Assembly: GCA_902772645.1 (NCBI GenBank)
Contig: CACYBM010000031.1
Span: forward strand, 1-43,088
Direction of reading: 5' to 3'
Origin: an uncultured Pseudomonadota bacterium
Lineage (GTDB): Bacteria; Pseudomonadota; Alphaproteobacteria; RUG11792
DNA length: 43,088 bases
Numbering within the stretch: position 1 is the stretch's first letter; each line of letters starts with the position of its first letter. Position numbers and translations under genes: made by a program. Positions 1 through 9,200 of the stretch are shown here, one piece after another. The notes under the pieces are model-generated. The model did not search any database, was not told the DNA's origin, and saw only the letters and a program-made list of their open reading frames with translations.

Positions 1-87
1 AGAGGGGGATTCGAACCCCCGGTACAACCTTTCAATCGTACGGCGGTTTAGCAAACCGCTGGTTTAAGCCAACTCACCCATCTCTCC
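1..87 (-). tRNA. tRNA-Ser (anticodon GCU), cut by the window edge
   Basis: On the minus strand the 5' acceptor strand GGAGAGA starts at position 87. It is followed by a D-arm, an anticodon stem GCGGT/ACCGC with loop TTGCTAA (anticodon GCT), a long class II variable arm and a T-arm with GGTTCGAATCC. The long variable arm and the anticodon both say serine. Only the first three bases of the 3' acceptor strand lie inside the window, so the gene continues beyond position 1. Confidence 0.95.
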
Positions 88-481
88 ATACTAAGAAAAC
101 AACATACAGAAAATCGCTATGCGATCCCACTTATGCATAATACTACAATACTACGGAATTAATATCACATGCAGTACACCATCTTCAATTACATTATACT
201 ATACATTATTTTTTAATGCAAACACTTTTTGTTTGATATTTAGCAAAATATATTATGTCGGATGCAAATGTTATTGTTCTAATGAAATTACATTACTCAT
301 ACAGTAACCTATAATCAAATTTTCATAGTACATTAATGCTATTTTGAATAATAGTAAACAAAATATTATCGAGCAAATATAATGAAGCATAAAACAATAT
401 TGTATTGCAATTGAATGACTTTGCTATTAATATTCAATTACAACAATATATTTGTATTAAAGTAACAAGTAATAAATAGTT
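88..481. other. gene-free AT-rich stretch
   Basis: About 390 bases between tRNA-Ser and the first membrane protein. A 62-codon open frame at 119-307 has no recognisable domain, no ribosome binding site and ordinary non-coding composition, so I do not call it a gene. The stretch presumably carries the promoter of the tRNA on one strand and of the next gene on the other. Confidence 0.5.
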
Positions 482-1042
482 ATGATTCCTTTTAAATTAT
501 TTAAATATATATACTTTACATATATTTTCAATTGGTTTTTATATTTCATAATTATACCAGCAATATTATTGTTTATTACTTTCAGCTTATTACTACAAAT
601 AACTGAACTTGGCATTATTGGGTATCTTGCTTTATTACCGATAATGTATATCACTTGGTTAGTATTGTCAATACATTTTATATATATCATATTGGAATTC
701 AGTAGTATCAATATACTACTATTATATGTCTTTATTTTATCTCTTATTGTAATTCACTTTTACAAATTGATATTACAAGAAACATTATTTATTAAGTATT
801 TTAATATAAAAATTGTTACAAATATGAAATGTATAGATATAAAATTTCTATTGTATTTCATATTATTCAAAATCACACATAGATTAATATACATGTTTAT
901 AATTTATTGTACAAGCATTGTATTAAATAATTATATTGCTTTATTAATATATCTAATGTATAGTATTAATAATTATTTTCTTATGAACTGGTTTTTATCT
1001 AAATATGTTAATGTATTACCTAATAGTAATAATGATGAATAA
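482..1042 (+). CDS. hypothetical multi-pass membrane protein
   Basis: A 186-residue protein that I do not recognise. It is extremely hydrophobic, dominated by Ile, Leu, Phe and Tyr. Four to six probable transmembrane segments run through residues 10-35, 40-65, 68-95 and 125-175, and the tail NSNNDE is short and polar. No catalytic motif is visible. Length and hydrophobic profile are loosely like a CcmB-type or other small permease subunit, but no signature supports that. It stands alone on the plus strand between a tRNA and a convergent radical SAM gene. It is real rather than chance because hydrophobic segments alternate regularly with polar loops and the frame is open for the full length in a stop-rich background. 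Confidence 0.6.
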   Translation: MIPFKLFKYIYFTYIFNWFLYFIIIPAILLFITFSLLLQITELGIIGYLALLPIMYITWLVLSIHFIYIILEFSSINILLLYVFILSLIVIHFYKLILQETLFIKYFNIKIVTNMKCIDIKFLLYFILFKITHRLIYMFIIYCTSIVLNNYIALLIYLMYSINNYFLMNWFLSKYVNVLPNSNNDE

Positions 1043-1129
1043 ACCATCAATTAGGTAATAATAATAAAGATATTATATATACAAGCACAGATATAGATAA
1101 ATATACTATAACAGATATTGAATTATTGT

Positions 1130-1801
1130 TTATCTTACAATTACTTTTATATACTTTTCTAACTCCATTACTTGATTAGCACTCATAAATGGTACATTGA
1201 TGTTACAATTATTATCACGTATGATGCATTTCTGTAGTATCCATTCTTTTACATTGTTACTTTGTAAATACTTTGCAATATTTAGCAAATCTTCATAGGT
1301 TATGTGTCTTGTATCTACTGTTGTTCTTATTTCATAATCTTTATGTGATTGCAATAAAACTGCGAATGATTTCATTACTTGTAATTCTGAGGTAGTAACC
1401 TGAGTAATTTCATCATATTTATGAAATACTTGTTTTATATCAAATCCTACCCAATCTACTAGTTGTAAAACTTTTATAAAATTATTATATATACATCCAG
1501 AAGTATGTAAACCTATTAGAAAACCCATATTCTTCACAATCTTCATTGCTTCATATAAATTGTTTTGTAATAATGGTTCTCCTCCACTAAATACAACTCC
1601 TTCCAGTAGTCCTACACGCGTTTTTAAAAACTTTATCACATCATCAAATGTAGTATTGGTTTGTACATTAATGTCTTGAAAATTAGGATTATGGCAGTAT
1701 ACACATCTTAGAGGACATCCCTGAGTAAATAAGACTGCCGATATCTTATCAGGATAATCCAATAATGAGAAATGTAACACACCACCTATCTTTATACACA
1801 T
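1130..1801 (-). CDS. NrdG-like radical SAM activating protein for anaerobic ribonucleotide reductase
   Basis: A 223-residue radical SAM protein. Near the N-terminus the pattern CxxxCxxC is seen at C29, C33 and C36 (GCPLRCVYCHNPNF), the site that binds the 4Fe-4S cluster cleaving S-adenosylmethionine. The following SGGEPLLQ stretch (around residue 72) is the usual GGE motif. The opening GGVLHFSLLDYPDKISAVLF is typical of the proteins annotated as anaerobic ribonucleoside-triphosphate reductase activating protein (the longer NrdG2-like group). Such proteins put a glycyl radical on a partner enzyme. No NrdD or other glycyl radical enzyme is in the window, so the partner is unknown, and a related radical SAM role cannot be excluded. 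The gene is monocistronic and convergent with the membrane protein before it. I see no strong ribosome binding site ahead of ATG 1801. Confidence 0.8.
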   Translation of the reverse strand: MCIKIGGVLHFSLLDYPDKISAVLFTQGCPLRCVYCHNPNFQDINVQTNTTFDDVIKFLKTRVGLLEGVVFSGGEPLLQNNLYEAMKIVKNMGFLIGLHTSGCIYNNFIKVLQLVDWVGFDIKQVFHKYDEITQVTTSELQVMKSFAVLLQSHKDYEIRTTVDTRHITYEDLLNIAKYLQSNNVKEWILQKCIIRDNNCNINVPFMSANQVMELEKYIKVIVR

Positions 1802-1932
1802 AATAAATTATTTTAGTAAAACACTAACACCTTGTTTTATAAGAATACTAACAGATTCATCACAAGATACTAATGCGTTCCTGACTGGATGCTAGTGCAT
1901 TGCTCTGCAGAATGTTTACATTATACATATTT

Positions 1933-3738
1933 TCACAGTTTATTAAAATATTCAACGGCTTCATCTAATGCAATTGTTTCAGTATTATTAGATCCTAATG
2001 ATCTTATTCCAATACTTTTCTCATCCATTTCTTTTTGTCCAAGTACTATTATTTTAGGAATTTTTAATTTAGAATATTTCCTAACTTTGTACATCAATGT
2101 TTCTGCAGAATCATCTAACTGTACTCTAAATCCACTACCATTTAATAATTCAAAAACATCATTGGAATACTTATCAAATTTCTGAGAAACAGTAACTATT
2201 GCTATTTGGCAAGGAGATAACCAGAATGGGAAATTACCATTATAATTTTCAATTAGAATCCCTATAAATCGTTCTATAGACCCGACTATAGCTCTATGTA
2301 ACATTACAGGATGATGCTTTTGTCCTTCATTATCTGTATAATGTATATCAAACCTCTGTGGTAAGTTAAAATCAACCTGCAAAGTACCACATTGCCATTC
2401 TCTCCCTAAACAATCTTTCAATACGAACTCTAATTTAGGCCCATAGAATGCTCCTTCTCCTTTGTTTAATGTATATTCTAAACCAGCTTTATCTGCAGCA
2501 TTTTTCAATGACTCCTCTGCCAAGTCCCAAATTTCATCGTTACCAACTCTTTTATTTGGTCTGTCTGAGAATTTTACTTTAATTTCGTCAAATCCAAATT
2601 TAGAATATATTTCCTTTAACATTGAACATATATTTACTGTTTCAGACACTATTTGATCAGGAGCACAGAATATATGACCATCATCCTGCATAAAGCATCT
2701 TAGTCTCATTATTCCATGTAATGAACCTGAGGACTCATTCCTATGGCATACTCCAAACTCACCAATTCTCAATGGTAAATCTCTATAGCTTTTTACTGGA
2801 CCAGTCTTGTAACATATAATATGTCCTGGGCAATTCATTGGTTTTATGGCCATAGTAGTCTCTTCATCATCCACTATGAACATGTTTTCCTTAAATTTAC
2901 CCCAATGTCCGGAAGTCTCCCATAATGATTTATTTAATAATTGTGGAGTCTTAACTATTTTGTAATTGTACTTCACCATTACTGATGCAATATAATCCTT
3001 CACTAAATTGAAAAGAATATTACCATTTGGTAACCAAAATACATTACCAGGAGCAACATCATCTAAATGGAACAATCCCAATTCTTGTCCTAGTTTTCTA
3101 TGATCTCTCATCTTAGCTTCTTCTAACATCTGTAGATGCGCTTTTAGTTGCTTCTTATCGGAGAAAGCTATACCGTATATTCTTTGAAGCATTGGTTTGG
3201 TACTATCACCTCTCCAATATGCTCCGGCCACCTTTGTTAATTTAAATGAATCAATTGGTATACATTTAGTAGATGGAACGTGAGGACCTCTACATAAGTC
3301 TAAGAAATCACCAACTTGATACATACTTACTGTATCATCTTCTATTGCTTCTATTATTTCTACTTTAAAATCCTGTCCTAATTTCCTAAAATGTTCAATT
3401 GCTTCATTCTTACTTATTACTTTTCTAGTAAATTTTAAATCTTCTTTTATTAAATTCTTCATTGCATTTTCAATTGATTCTAAATCATCAGTTGAAAATT
3501 GCTTGTCAGATTGTATATCATAATAAAAACCATTCTCAATAGCTGGTCCAATTGCAAATTTCATATTAGGATCTATCATTTTGAGAGATGCTGCCATCAC
3601 ATGAGCTAAAGAATGTCTTAATATTTTAATGCCATATTCATCATCAATTGCTATATATTGAAAAACATTTCTATAATTACTTTCCTCAAATAGATCATAT
3701 ACTTTATCATCTACCTTTATAGCTATATTTTTACTCAT
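1933..3738 (-). CDS. thrS: threonyl-tRNA synthetase, with a shortened N-terminus
   Basis: Charges tRNA-Thr with threonine. The editing domain begins with HSLAH (residues 42-46) and contains CRGPHVP. The class II catalytic core has the zinc ligands in PMNCPGH, DDGHIF and LHRAIVGS, and the C-terminal anticodon-binding domain is complete to EYFNKL. The start chosen is ATG 3738, preceded by GGAG at good spacing. An upstream in-frame ATG at 3768 would overlap gatC and lacks such a site. With this start the protein is 601 residues, about 40 fewer than the E. coli enzyme. The loss is at the front: about 40 residues precede HSLAH instead of about 72, so most of the TGS domain is missing. gatC ends 5 bases upstream, indicating co-transcription. 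Confidence 0.96.
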   Translation of the reverse strand: MSKNIAIKVDDKVYDLFEESNYRNVFQYIAIDDEYGIKILRHSLAHVMAASLKMIDPNMKFAIGPAIENGFYYDIQSDKQFSTDDLESIENAMKNLIKEDLKFTRKVISKNEAIEHFRKLGQDFKVEIIEAIEDDTVSMYQVGDFLDLCRGPHVPSTKCIPIDSFKLTKVAGAYWRGDSTKPMLQRIYGIAFSDKKQLKAHLQMLEEAKMRDHRKLGQELGLFHLDDVAPGNVFWLPNGNILFNLVKDYIASVMVKYNYKIVKTPQLLNKSLWETSGHWGKFKENMFIVDDEETTMAIKPMNCPGHIICYKTGPVKSYRDLPLRIGEFGVCHRNESSGSLHGIMRLRCFMQDDGHIFCAPDQIVSETVNICSMLKEIYSKFGFDEIKVKFSDRPNKRVGNDEIWDLAEESLKNAADKAGLEYTLNKGEGAFYGPKLEFVLKDCLGREWQCGTLQVDFNLPQRFDIHYTDNEGQKHHPVMLHRAIVGSIERFIGILIENYNGNFPFWLSPCQIAIVTVSQKFDKYSNDVFELLNGSGFRVQLDDSAETLMYKVRKYSKLKIPKIIVLGQKEMDEKSIGIRSLGSNNTETIALDEAVEYFNKL

Positions 3739-3743
3739 AAGGA

Positions 3744-4034
3744 TTACTCCACAACTTTTGGGACACAAAACATATTATGATCTTTATTGCAAGTATTCGA
3801 TAGAATTTCTTCTCTGGTATTATGCATAATTGCCACATCTTCTCTCTCATATGTTGTATCTTCCTTTGATAAATCATTTATATCAACATTTGATACATCT
3901 ATCTTGGACAATTGTTCTATCCATTCGAAAACACCATTAAGTCTACTAATAAATTGCTCTTTCTCGTTATCTTCTATTTTTAACTTAGCTAATTTGCACA
4001 ATTGATCTAACTTATGTTCATCTAAATCTAACAT
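3744..4034 (-). CDS. gatC: Asp/Glu-tRNA amidotransferase subunit C
   Basis: A 96-residue protein with the GatC pattern: an N-terminal helix (DEHKLDQLCKLAKLKIEDNEKE) followed by a second helix with NGVFEWIEQLSKIDVSNVD and a C-terminal strap ending in the PKVVE tail. GatC holds GatA and GatB together in the complex that amidates Glu-tRNA(Gln) and Asp-tRNA(Asn). No GatA or GatB lies in this window, so the usual gatCA pairing is broken. Instead thrS follows 5 bases downstream, and the GAG-TAA end of gatC forms part of the thrS ribosome binding site, which suggests translational coupling. The 258 bases upstream are non-coding and should hold the promoter. Confidence 0.9.
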   Translation of the reverse strand: MLDLDEHKLDQLCKLAKLKIEDNEKEQFISRLNGVFEWIEQLSKIDVSNVDINDLSKEDTTYEREDVAIMHNTREEILSNTCNKDHNMFCVPKVVE

Positions 4035-4291
4035 AATAACGACTCATATATACATACATATATATCTATACAAAGGATATCACTAAAAGCTAATTCCACC
4101 AAATCAAAAATAAGCCCATGAAAACTCTCGTATATCACTATATATCAATATAAAAATTGTATTTACAATCTCAATTAATATTAAATACTACAGGTATATA
4201 ACATTTTATTGTTGTTTAATACCTCAAAAATCATCAATTACATGATAAAACTATCATAATTATATATATTAGCAAATTCTCAATTATTCTT

Positions 4292-4930
4292 CTACAAAAC
4301 ACTAACACCTACTTGTATATTAGGATATATTTGTTCTATTACATGCTCATTAGAGAAAAATATTTTATCACCTGGTATAGCGTTTTTAGCATCTGGATTT
4401 ATTTTCCATGACGTCATTTCTTTACCATTACTATATATAACTACCTTTAATCCATTGATAGGTACTATGGTAGTAGTATTATTTAATATAAATCCGGTAA
4501 TATATATTTTATTCTTATTATCAACTGTTTCTAATCTATAAGCAATATTTGCCAATTGTAATGATGTAATTGTTGATTTAGTAATGTTACTAATTCTATT
4601 CAATACTAGATTTTTAAATACATCCCTTTCATAATATCCAATTGCACTCAATATTACAAAAATTGTGGAAATCAAATAAAAACGTTTATTGTTTCTATTC
4701 TTCAATGTAAAACCAAACTTTGATATTTTTCTTATTTTTCTTTTTCTATTAGCCTTTATTGGAGTAGCAGTTAATTGATTTACTTTAGTATTACTCAACC
4801 AAAATTTTCTTTGGCACTTGTAACATCTTAACCACCAACCAAAACCTAGTTTTACATTTCCTATTGGTTCTTTTAACATTTCAGGTCTTATATCATAATG
4901 GCAATTGCAATATGGGCATGTAACCTTCAT
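4292..4930 (-). CDS. zinc-ribbon (MJ0042-type) single-pass membrane protein
   Basis: A 212-residue protein with two parts. The N-terminus is a zinc ribbon with C5-x2-C8 and C36-x2-C39, the second knuckle in the form RCYKCQRKFWL. This matches the MJ0042-family finger found at the front of many alphaproteobacterial DUF3426-like proteins. A basic stretch (about residues 56-80) leads into one transmembrane segment (about residues 84-102, YLISTIFVILSAIGYY). The rest is a beta-rich domain outside the membrane (YITGFILNNTT...GLKVVIYSNGKE) of the kind seen in DUF3426/LEA14-like folds. The function of this family is not known. The gene stands alone, reads away from rsmD and has non-coding flanks. Confidence 0.75.
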   Translation of the reverse strand: MKVTCPYCNCHYDIRPEMLKEPIGNVKLGFGWWLRCYKCQRKFWLSNTKVNQLTATPIKANRKRKIRKISKFGFTLKNRNNKRFYLISTIFVILSAIGYYERDVFKNLVLNRISNITKSTITSLQLANIAYRLETVDNKNKIYITGFILNNTTTIVPINGLKVVIYSNGKEMTSWKINPDAKNAIPGDKIFFSNEHVIEQIYPNIQVGVSVL

Positions 4931-5007
4931 TTAAAAAACAATAGAATAAAATAGATTTTACATTAAAATAATAACAAGAATAATAGCTCATGACCAGTCT
5001 CAAATAT

Positions 5008-5574
5008 TTACATAGAATCATGCTTGATAAATACTAATGATTTATCACTTCTATTATGTAATACATAACAAGGATTATATTCGTGCAATAATTCTGGTGT
5101 ACTGGTTTCTATTACTAATAAAAAGGTTAAATTATTTTTAAAAATATTTATTTGGTTTTTTAACAAATTTATTTCTTTATATGGTGGATCTATAAATACT
5201 ATTAATTTATTATTTTTAATATGTTTAAATACTAATTTCCAATTAATATTATTTACATTAATTCGTTCTATATAAGTAATATCATTTATATTTAAATTAT
5301 TTATATTACTCTTTATACAATTAAATGCTATGCTATTATTGTCAAAGAATAATATTTGATTAGAACCTAAAGAAGCTGCCTCAATACCTAAAGCACCGGA
5401 ACCAGCAAATAAATCTATTACTGAATATTCTTTAAAATTGATATTAAACCTATGTATTAAACAATTAAACATAGATTCTTTTAATAAATCAGTAGTTGGC
5501 CGAGTGGTTTTTACATTAGGTAAATTTATTAGTCTTCTTTTGAATTTACCAAATATTATTCTTCCATTATGCAT
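5008..5574 (-). CDS. rsmD: 16S rRNA (guanine966-N2)-methyltransferase
   Basis: A 188-residue class I SAM-dependent methyltransferase. The N-terminus GRIIFGKFKRRLI followed by TRPTTDLLKESMFN is the RsmD signature. The SAM-binding motif is VIDLFAGSGALGIEAASLG, and the catalytic motif reads IDPPY in place of the usual DPPY/NPPY context. It modifies one guanine of 16S rRNA in the assembled 30S subunit. It is the last gene of the TPR-bamB-der-rsmD cluster. Its ATG overlaps the last 8 bases of der, so translation is likely coupled. Length is normal for the family. Confidence 0.93.
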   Translation of the reverse strand: MHNGRIIFGKFKRRLINLPNVKTTRPTTDLLKESMFNCLIHRFNINFKEYSVIDLFAGSGALGIEAASLGSNQILFFDNNSIAFNCIKSNINNLNINDITYIERINVNNINWKLVFKHIKNNKLIVFIDPPYKEINLLKNQINIFKNNLTFLLVIETSTPELLHEYNPCYVLHNRSDKSLVFIKHDSM

Positions 5575-6964
5575 TCTTATTATAGCTAGATTGATTTTTA
5601 AATATTATCTTAACTACAACGTCTTGTAAATTAAAATGTTGTTTAAAATGATTAATAATATAACGTTCTTGATCCTTTCTCATTTCTTGCTTCTTATAAG
5701 TAAATATTATAAAGGTTGGTGGTGTTTCTCCTATTTGTGTAATATATTTCAGTTTAAACTTAACATTAGCACTAGTCATTATCTCGGTTTTATTTATAAA
5801 TTGTAACCAATTATTTAGTTTAGAAGTACTTATTTTTATTTTATATTTATTATATGTTTCGATCACAGTATTCATCATTATATCTAAATTATCATTATTA
5901 ATTGCCGATGTAAATAAAAATGGTATTCTTTTATTTTGAGATAAACTACGTTCAAAATTTCGTCTTAAGAACTTGGGTTGTGAATTTTTCTTGTATGGTG
6001 TTTTATCATACTTATTAAACACTACTACTAATGCTTTACCATCTCGTAATATATTAGATGCTAGCGTAATATCCTGATTCTCTATAAATCCACATTCCAA
6101 ACTACTTGCATCTACTACTAACACTACAGCATCAGCATGTCTATAAGATCTTAAAGTACTACTTACAGATATTTTCTCTAATTTATCGTGTATTTTTGAT
6201 TTTCTTCTTATACCTGGAGTATCTATTATTTTAAACAACTTATTATTATAAATGAAATCAAACACTGCATCTTCTCTTGTTAATCCTGGAAAATCAGCAG
6301 CCAATTGCTTATTACTTCCCAACAATTGATTTATTATTGTCGATTTACCAACGTTTGGACGTCCTACAAATGCTATTTTTAGTACTATTTGTTTTTTGTT
6401 ATCTTTTTCTACAATATTATTATCATTTAATTTAAAATCATCCGGTATATTATTATACAATATATTCAGTAGTTCATCTATGCCTTGGCCATGCTCTGCA
6501 GATATAGATATAGTATTATCAAATCCTAATGATAAAGCATCAATAAATGCTTGTTCTTTTACTCTACCTTCACTTTTATTTACTGCCAGTATCAATTCAT
6601 TACAAGATGATTTTCTTAATTCTGAAGCTATATTCAAATCATTGTTAGTTATTCCATCAATTGCATCTATCACAAATATTATAATGTTAGACTCTTTAAT
6701 AATATTATCTAATTTTTCATTTATAGCATTCAATAATTCAGAATTATCATTACACTCTGCGTAATCTAACATACCCGGAGAATCTATTATTGTTATTTCT
6801 TTATCAAATACTGTAATTATTTTTTCCTTAGCATCCCTAGTAACTCCTGGTCTATTGAAAGCCAATGCTTGGTTGGATCTTGCTAGTCTGTTAAATAGAG
6901 TAGATTTCCCTACGTTTGTTCTTCCTATTATTGAAACTTTAAATGCATTATTATTGGAGTGCAT
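5567..6964 (-). CDS. der: ribosome-assembly GTPase Der (EngA)
   Basis: A 465-residue protein with the tandem GTPase layout unique to Der. The first G domain has P-loop GRTNVGKS (about residue 14), DSPG and NKSE. The second has P-loop GRPNVGKS (about residue 201), DTPG and NKYD. A C-terminal KH-like domain follows. Der acts in late 50S subunit assembly. It lies in the middle of the cluster, overlaps bamB by 14 bases at its start and rsmD by 8 bases at its end. The order TPR (YfgM-like)-bamB-der is conserved in many proteobacteria and supports the assignment of all three. Confidence 0.97.
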   Translation of the reverse strand: MHSNNNAFKVSIIGRTNVGKSTLFNRLARSNQALAFNRPGVTRDAKEKIITVFDKEITIIDSPGMLDYAECNDNSELLNAINEKLDNIIKESNIIIFVIDAIDGITNNDLNIASELRKSSCNELILAVNKSEGRVKEQAFIDALSLGFDNTISISAEHGQGIDELLNILYNNIPDDFKLNDNNIVEKDNKKQIVLKIAFVGRPNVGKSTIINQLLGSNKQLAADFPGLTREDAVFDFIYNNKLFKIIDTPGIRRKSKIHDKLEKISVSSTLRSYRHADAVVLVVDASSLECGFIENQDITLASNILRDGKALVVVFNKYDKTPYKKNSQPKFLRRNFERSLSQNKRIPFLFTSAINNDNLDIMMNTVIETYNKYKIKISTSKLNNWLQFINKTEIMTSANVKFKLKYITQIGETPPTFIIFTYKKQEMRKDQERYIINHFKQHFNLQDVVVKIIFKNQSSYNKNA

Positions 6965-8174
6965 AAATATTTCCTCTTACTTGTGCAAACATTTTATGGT
7001 TATCTATTGTAGGAGTATCAGTATGCATAACATGATGTATGTATTGTTGTTCAATTACTCTACCATTAGATAAATTTAATTTCAATACATCAGCATTACC
7101 ACTAAATACCCATAATTGGTTGTTAATTAACAACGGTCCGTACCATGGGCAATCATTGTAGTTCTTATTCTTTTTAAACAGCTTTTTTAAATCTAATTTC
7201 CATTGTATATTGCCATTATTAATATTTATACATAAGACATTATTATCGGCAATTACAAGTACCCATCTATTATTCACTATTACTGGATTACTAATAGTAC
7301 CTATTTTCTTTTCCCATACCTTAGTACCAAATTCCGCATCCAGTAATACCATCATTGAACTAACATTTGATATTAAAACTTTACTCCCTATTATTATTGG
7401 ATTAACTACTGATTGCAAAAAGTTTGCTCCACTACTGTACATATAGTTTGGAATTAATAGTTCCTGCCAATTAACTTTACCAGTAGTTAGATCTAAAGAT
7501 ACAATATCACCAGAAGAATACATTAATATTATACTATTATTATATAATACTGGTGCATTAGAAGAAAGAAATGCTAATGGTTCTTCTTCTGATGAATAAT
7601 TCCATATGATTTCTCCAGTCTTTTTATTTAATGCATATGTAATGTTATTTATTGTGTTTACAATAACTTTATCTTTAAAACAACCAGGAGCACCTTTTAT
7701 AGCATTATTGAATTTTTTATTCCACAAGATCTTTTCAGTATTAGTATTAAATGCTATTACTTCATTAGTATTTGTGCCAATATATATTATACCATTATTA
7801 ATACTAATGGCACTACAAAATGAATGCAATTGTGGTGGATTTGTTATGAATCTTTTATATAATATCTTACCACTATTCTTATTAATACAACATAAATTAC
7901 CATTACTATCCATTATATATAAATTATTATTATCCATTACAAGATTAGATATAATTGGTTTACGTCCTATCGATCTCTTCCACAATATTTTCAAATTATT
8001 CTTTAATTTTGGCGAAGAATTAGTGCTAATAACAACATTACTAGTAGGAACTACTTCCATATCAGTGTAAGTTATTCCTTGTATTGCCTCCCTAGTACCA
8101 GTAAGTGCTTTATCTCTATTACATCCTACTAATAACAATGGTATTAAAAATAATGCTATGTATTTTTTTATCAT
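6951..8174 (-). CDS. bamB: outer-membrane assembly lipoprotein BamB
   Basis: A 407-residue exported protein. The N-terminus MIKKYIALFLIPLLLVGC ends in a lipobox (LLVGC, Cys18 the expected lipidated residue). The remainder is a string of PQQ-like beta-propeller repeats, with recurring GxIxxxN/DxxTGKxxWxx patterns such as NKKTGEIIWNYSS, DLTTGKVNWQELL and NINNGNIQWKLDL. BamB is the propeller subunit of the BAM complex that inserts beta-barrel proteins into the outer membrane. Its presence implies a working outer membrane with barrel proteins. The stop overlaps the start of der by 14 bases, and the upstream TPR gene ends 14 bases before it. Confidence 0.93.
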   Translation of the reverse strand: MIKKYIALFLIPLLLVGCNRDKALTGTREAIQGITYTDMEVVPTSNVVISTNSSPKLKNNLKILWKRSIGRKPIISNLVMDNNNLYIMDSNGNLCCINKNSGKILYKRFITNPPQLHSFCSAISINNGIIYIGTNTNEVIAFNTNTEKILWNKKFNNAIKGAPGCFKDKVIVNTINNITYALNKKTGEIIWNYSSEEEPLAFLSSNAPVLYNNSIILMYSSGDIVSLDLTTGKVNWQELLIPNYMYSSGANFLQSVVNPIIIGSKVLISNVSSMMVLLDAEFGTKVWEKKIGTISNPVIVNNRWVLVIADNNVLCININNGNIQWKLDLKKLFKKNKNYNDCPWYGPLLINNQLWVFSGNADVLKLNLSNGRVIEQQYIHHVMHTDTPTIDNHKMFAQVRGNIYALQ

Positions 8175-8188
8175 ATATATTATCCTAT

Positions 8189-9091
8189 TTATTTTTTATT
8201 GTTTGATGATTCACTTGTATTAGTATCTGATTTTGTTGTATTTTCGTCATTGGAGTCAGTTTTAAATTTGTTTTCAACATCCGATTCATTCTTGGTACTT
8301 GAACCAGTTTTTGATTGATTTTCAATGCTGGAATTAGTTTCAGATTGACTCTCAATGCTGGAGCTAGTTTCAGATATATACTGTATCAATTCCCTGGTTC
8401 TTTCTAGTATTCCTGCTGGTATATTTTCAGTTCTTGCTAAGTCTTCTAGTGTTTTTCTAGCTTTTTCATTATCTCCTTGTTTTAAGTAACAATATGCTAA
8501 TGTTTCCTTTGCTAATATATCCCAAGACTTACTTATGTATTTATTTAATAAATTAGAAATGAAGCTAGGTAATTGTGTTTCTAATTCTTTCTCAGGCATT
8601 AGATCAAGTGCAGTATTTATATAATATATATAAGCCAAATCTTTTATAGAACTGTTAACCTTTTCATTTTCAAATACTTCTTTATACCTATCCAAAGCTG
8701 TTTTATTTTGCTTTTCGCGTAATATTGCTGCTTCCTCAAATTTAGCCAATGCTGCATAATTGTGTTTGGAAGATTTGCCTATTTCTTTAAAGCCTGTTAG
8801 AGCAGTTTTCGTATGTTCAGCTGCTAATTCATTCTGTGAACTAGTAAAACTAGCAGAAATAGCTTCTCTGTCTTCTAAATCTTGTGTTTGCCAAACATTA
8901 TGACCTATTACTCCTATAACTATAATAGAAGCTGCAATACTAATTAGCTTACCATATTTATCCCATATCCTCTGCCAATTCTCTTTGTTTATTTCTTCTT
9001 GAATACTATCAATAAAACTATCAGCAATTACTTTATCTTCCTTTTTATTATTTAAATTATCATTACATTTTGACATGCTTAAATTCCACAT
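8189..9091 (-). CDS. YfgM-like tetratricopeptide membrane protein with a long Ser/Asn/Thr tail
   Basis: A 300-residue protein in the position of YfgM (DUF2133/TPR_21 family), just upstream of bamB. After a cytoplasmic start (SIQEEINKENWQRIWDKYGKLIS) there is one transmembrane helix (about residues 50-67). A helical TPR region to about residue 230 follows (AALAKFEEAAILREKQNK; LAYCYLKQGDNEKARKTLEDLA). In E. coli YfgM is an inner-membrane chaperone partner of SecYEG and PpiD. The last 65-70 residues are unusual: imperfect 9-10-residue repeats of the form SSIESQSET, SSIENQSKT, SSTKNESDV, followed by an Asp/Thr/Ser/Asn-rich end. Two starts are possible, ATG 9091 and ATG 9076, the latter preceded by GGAA. 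First gene of the cluster, so its promoter should lie in 9092-9280. Confidence 0.8.
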   Translation of the reverse strand: MWNLSMSKCNDNLNNKKEDKVIADSFIDSIQEEINKENWQRIWDKYGKLISIAASIIVIGVIGHNVWQTQDLEDREAISASFTSSQNELAAEHTKTALTGFKEIGKSSKHNYAALAKFEEAAILREKQNKTALDRYKEVFENEKVNSSIKDLAYIYYINTALDLMPEKELETQLPSFISNLLNKYISKSWDILAKETLAYCYLKQGDNEKARKTLEDLARTENIPAGILERTRELIQYISETSSSIESQSETNSSIENQSKTGSSTKNESDVENKFKTDSNDENTTKSDTNTSESSNNKK

Positions 9092-9200
9092 GTGCTCTTA
9101 TATACTTTACTATTTTAGTTTACATACATTTCGATGAATAAACAAGTTTGATAGGTGTGACGGATTGAGGAAAATGGAACTGCAGTACTGTATTACGCAT

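Noticed and set aside
482-1042. Membrane protein as CcmB (haem exporter subunit)
   Set aside because: Length and hydrophobicity fit only loosely, no conserved residues of that family are seen, and no other ccm gene is near.
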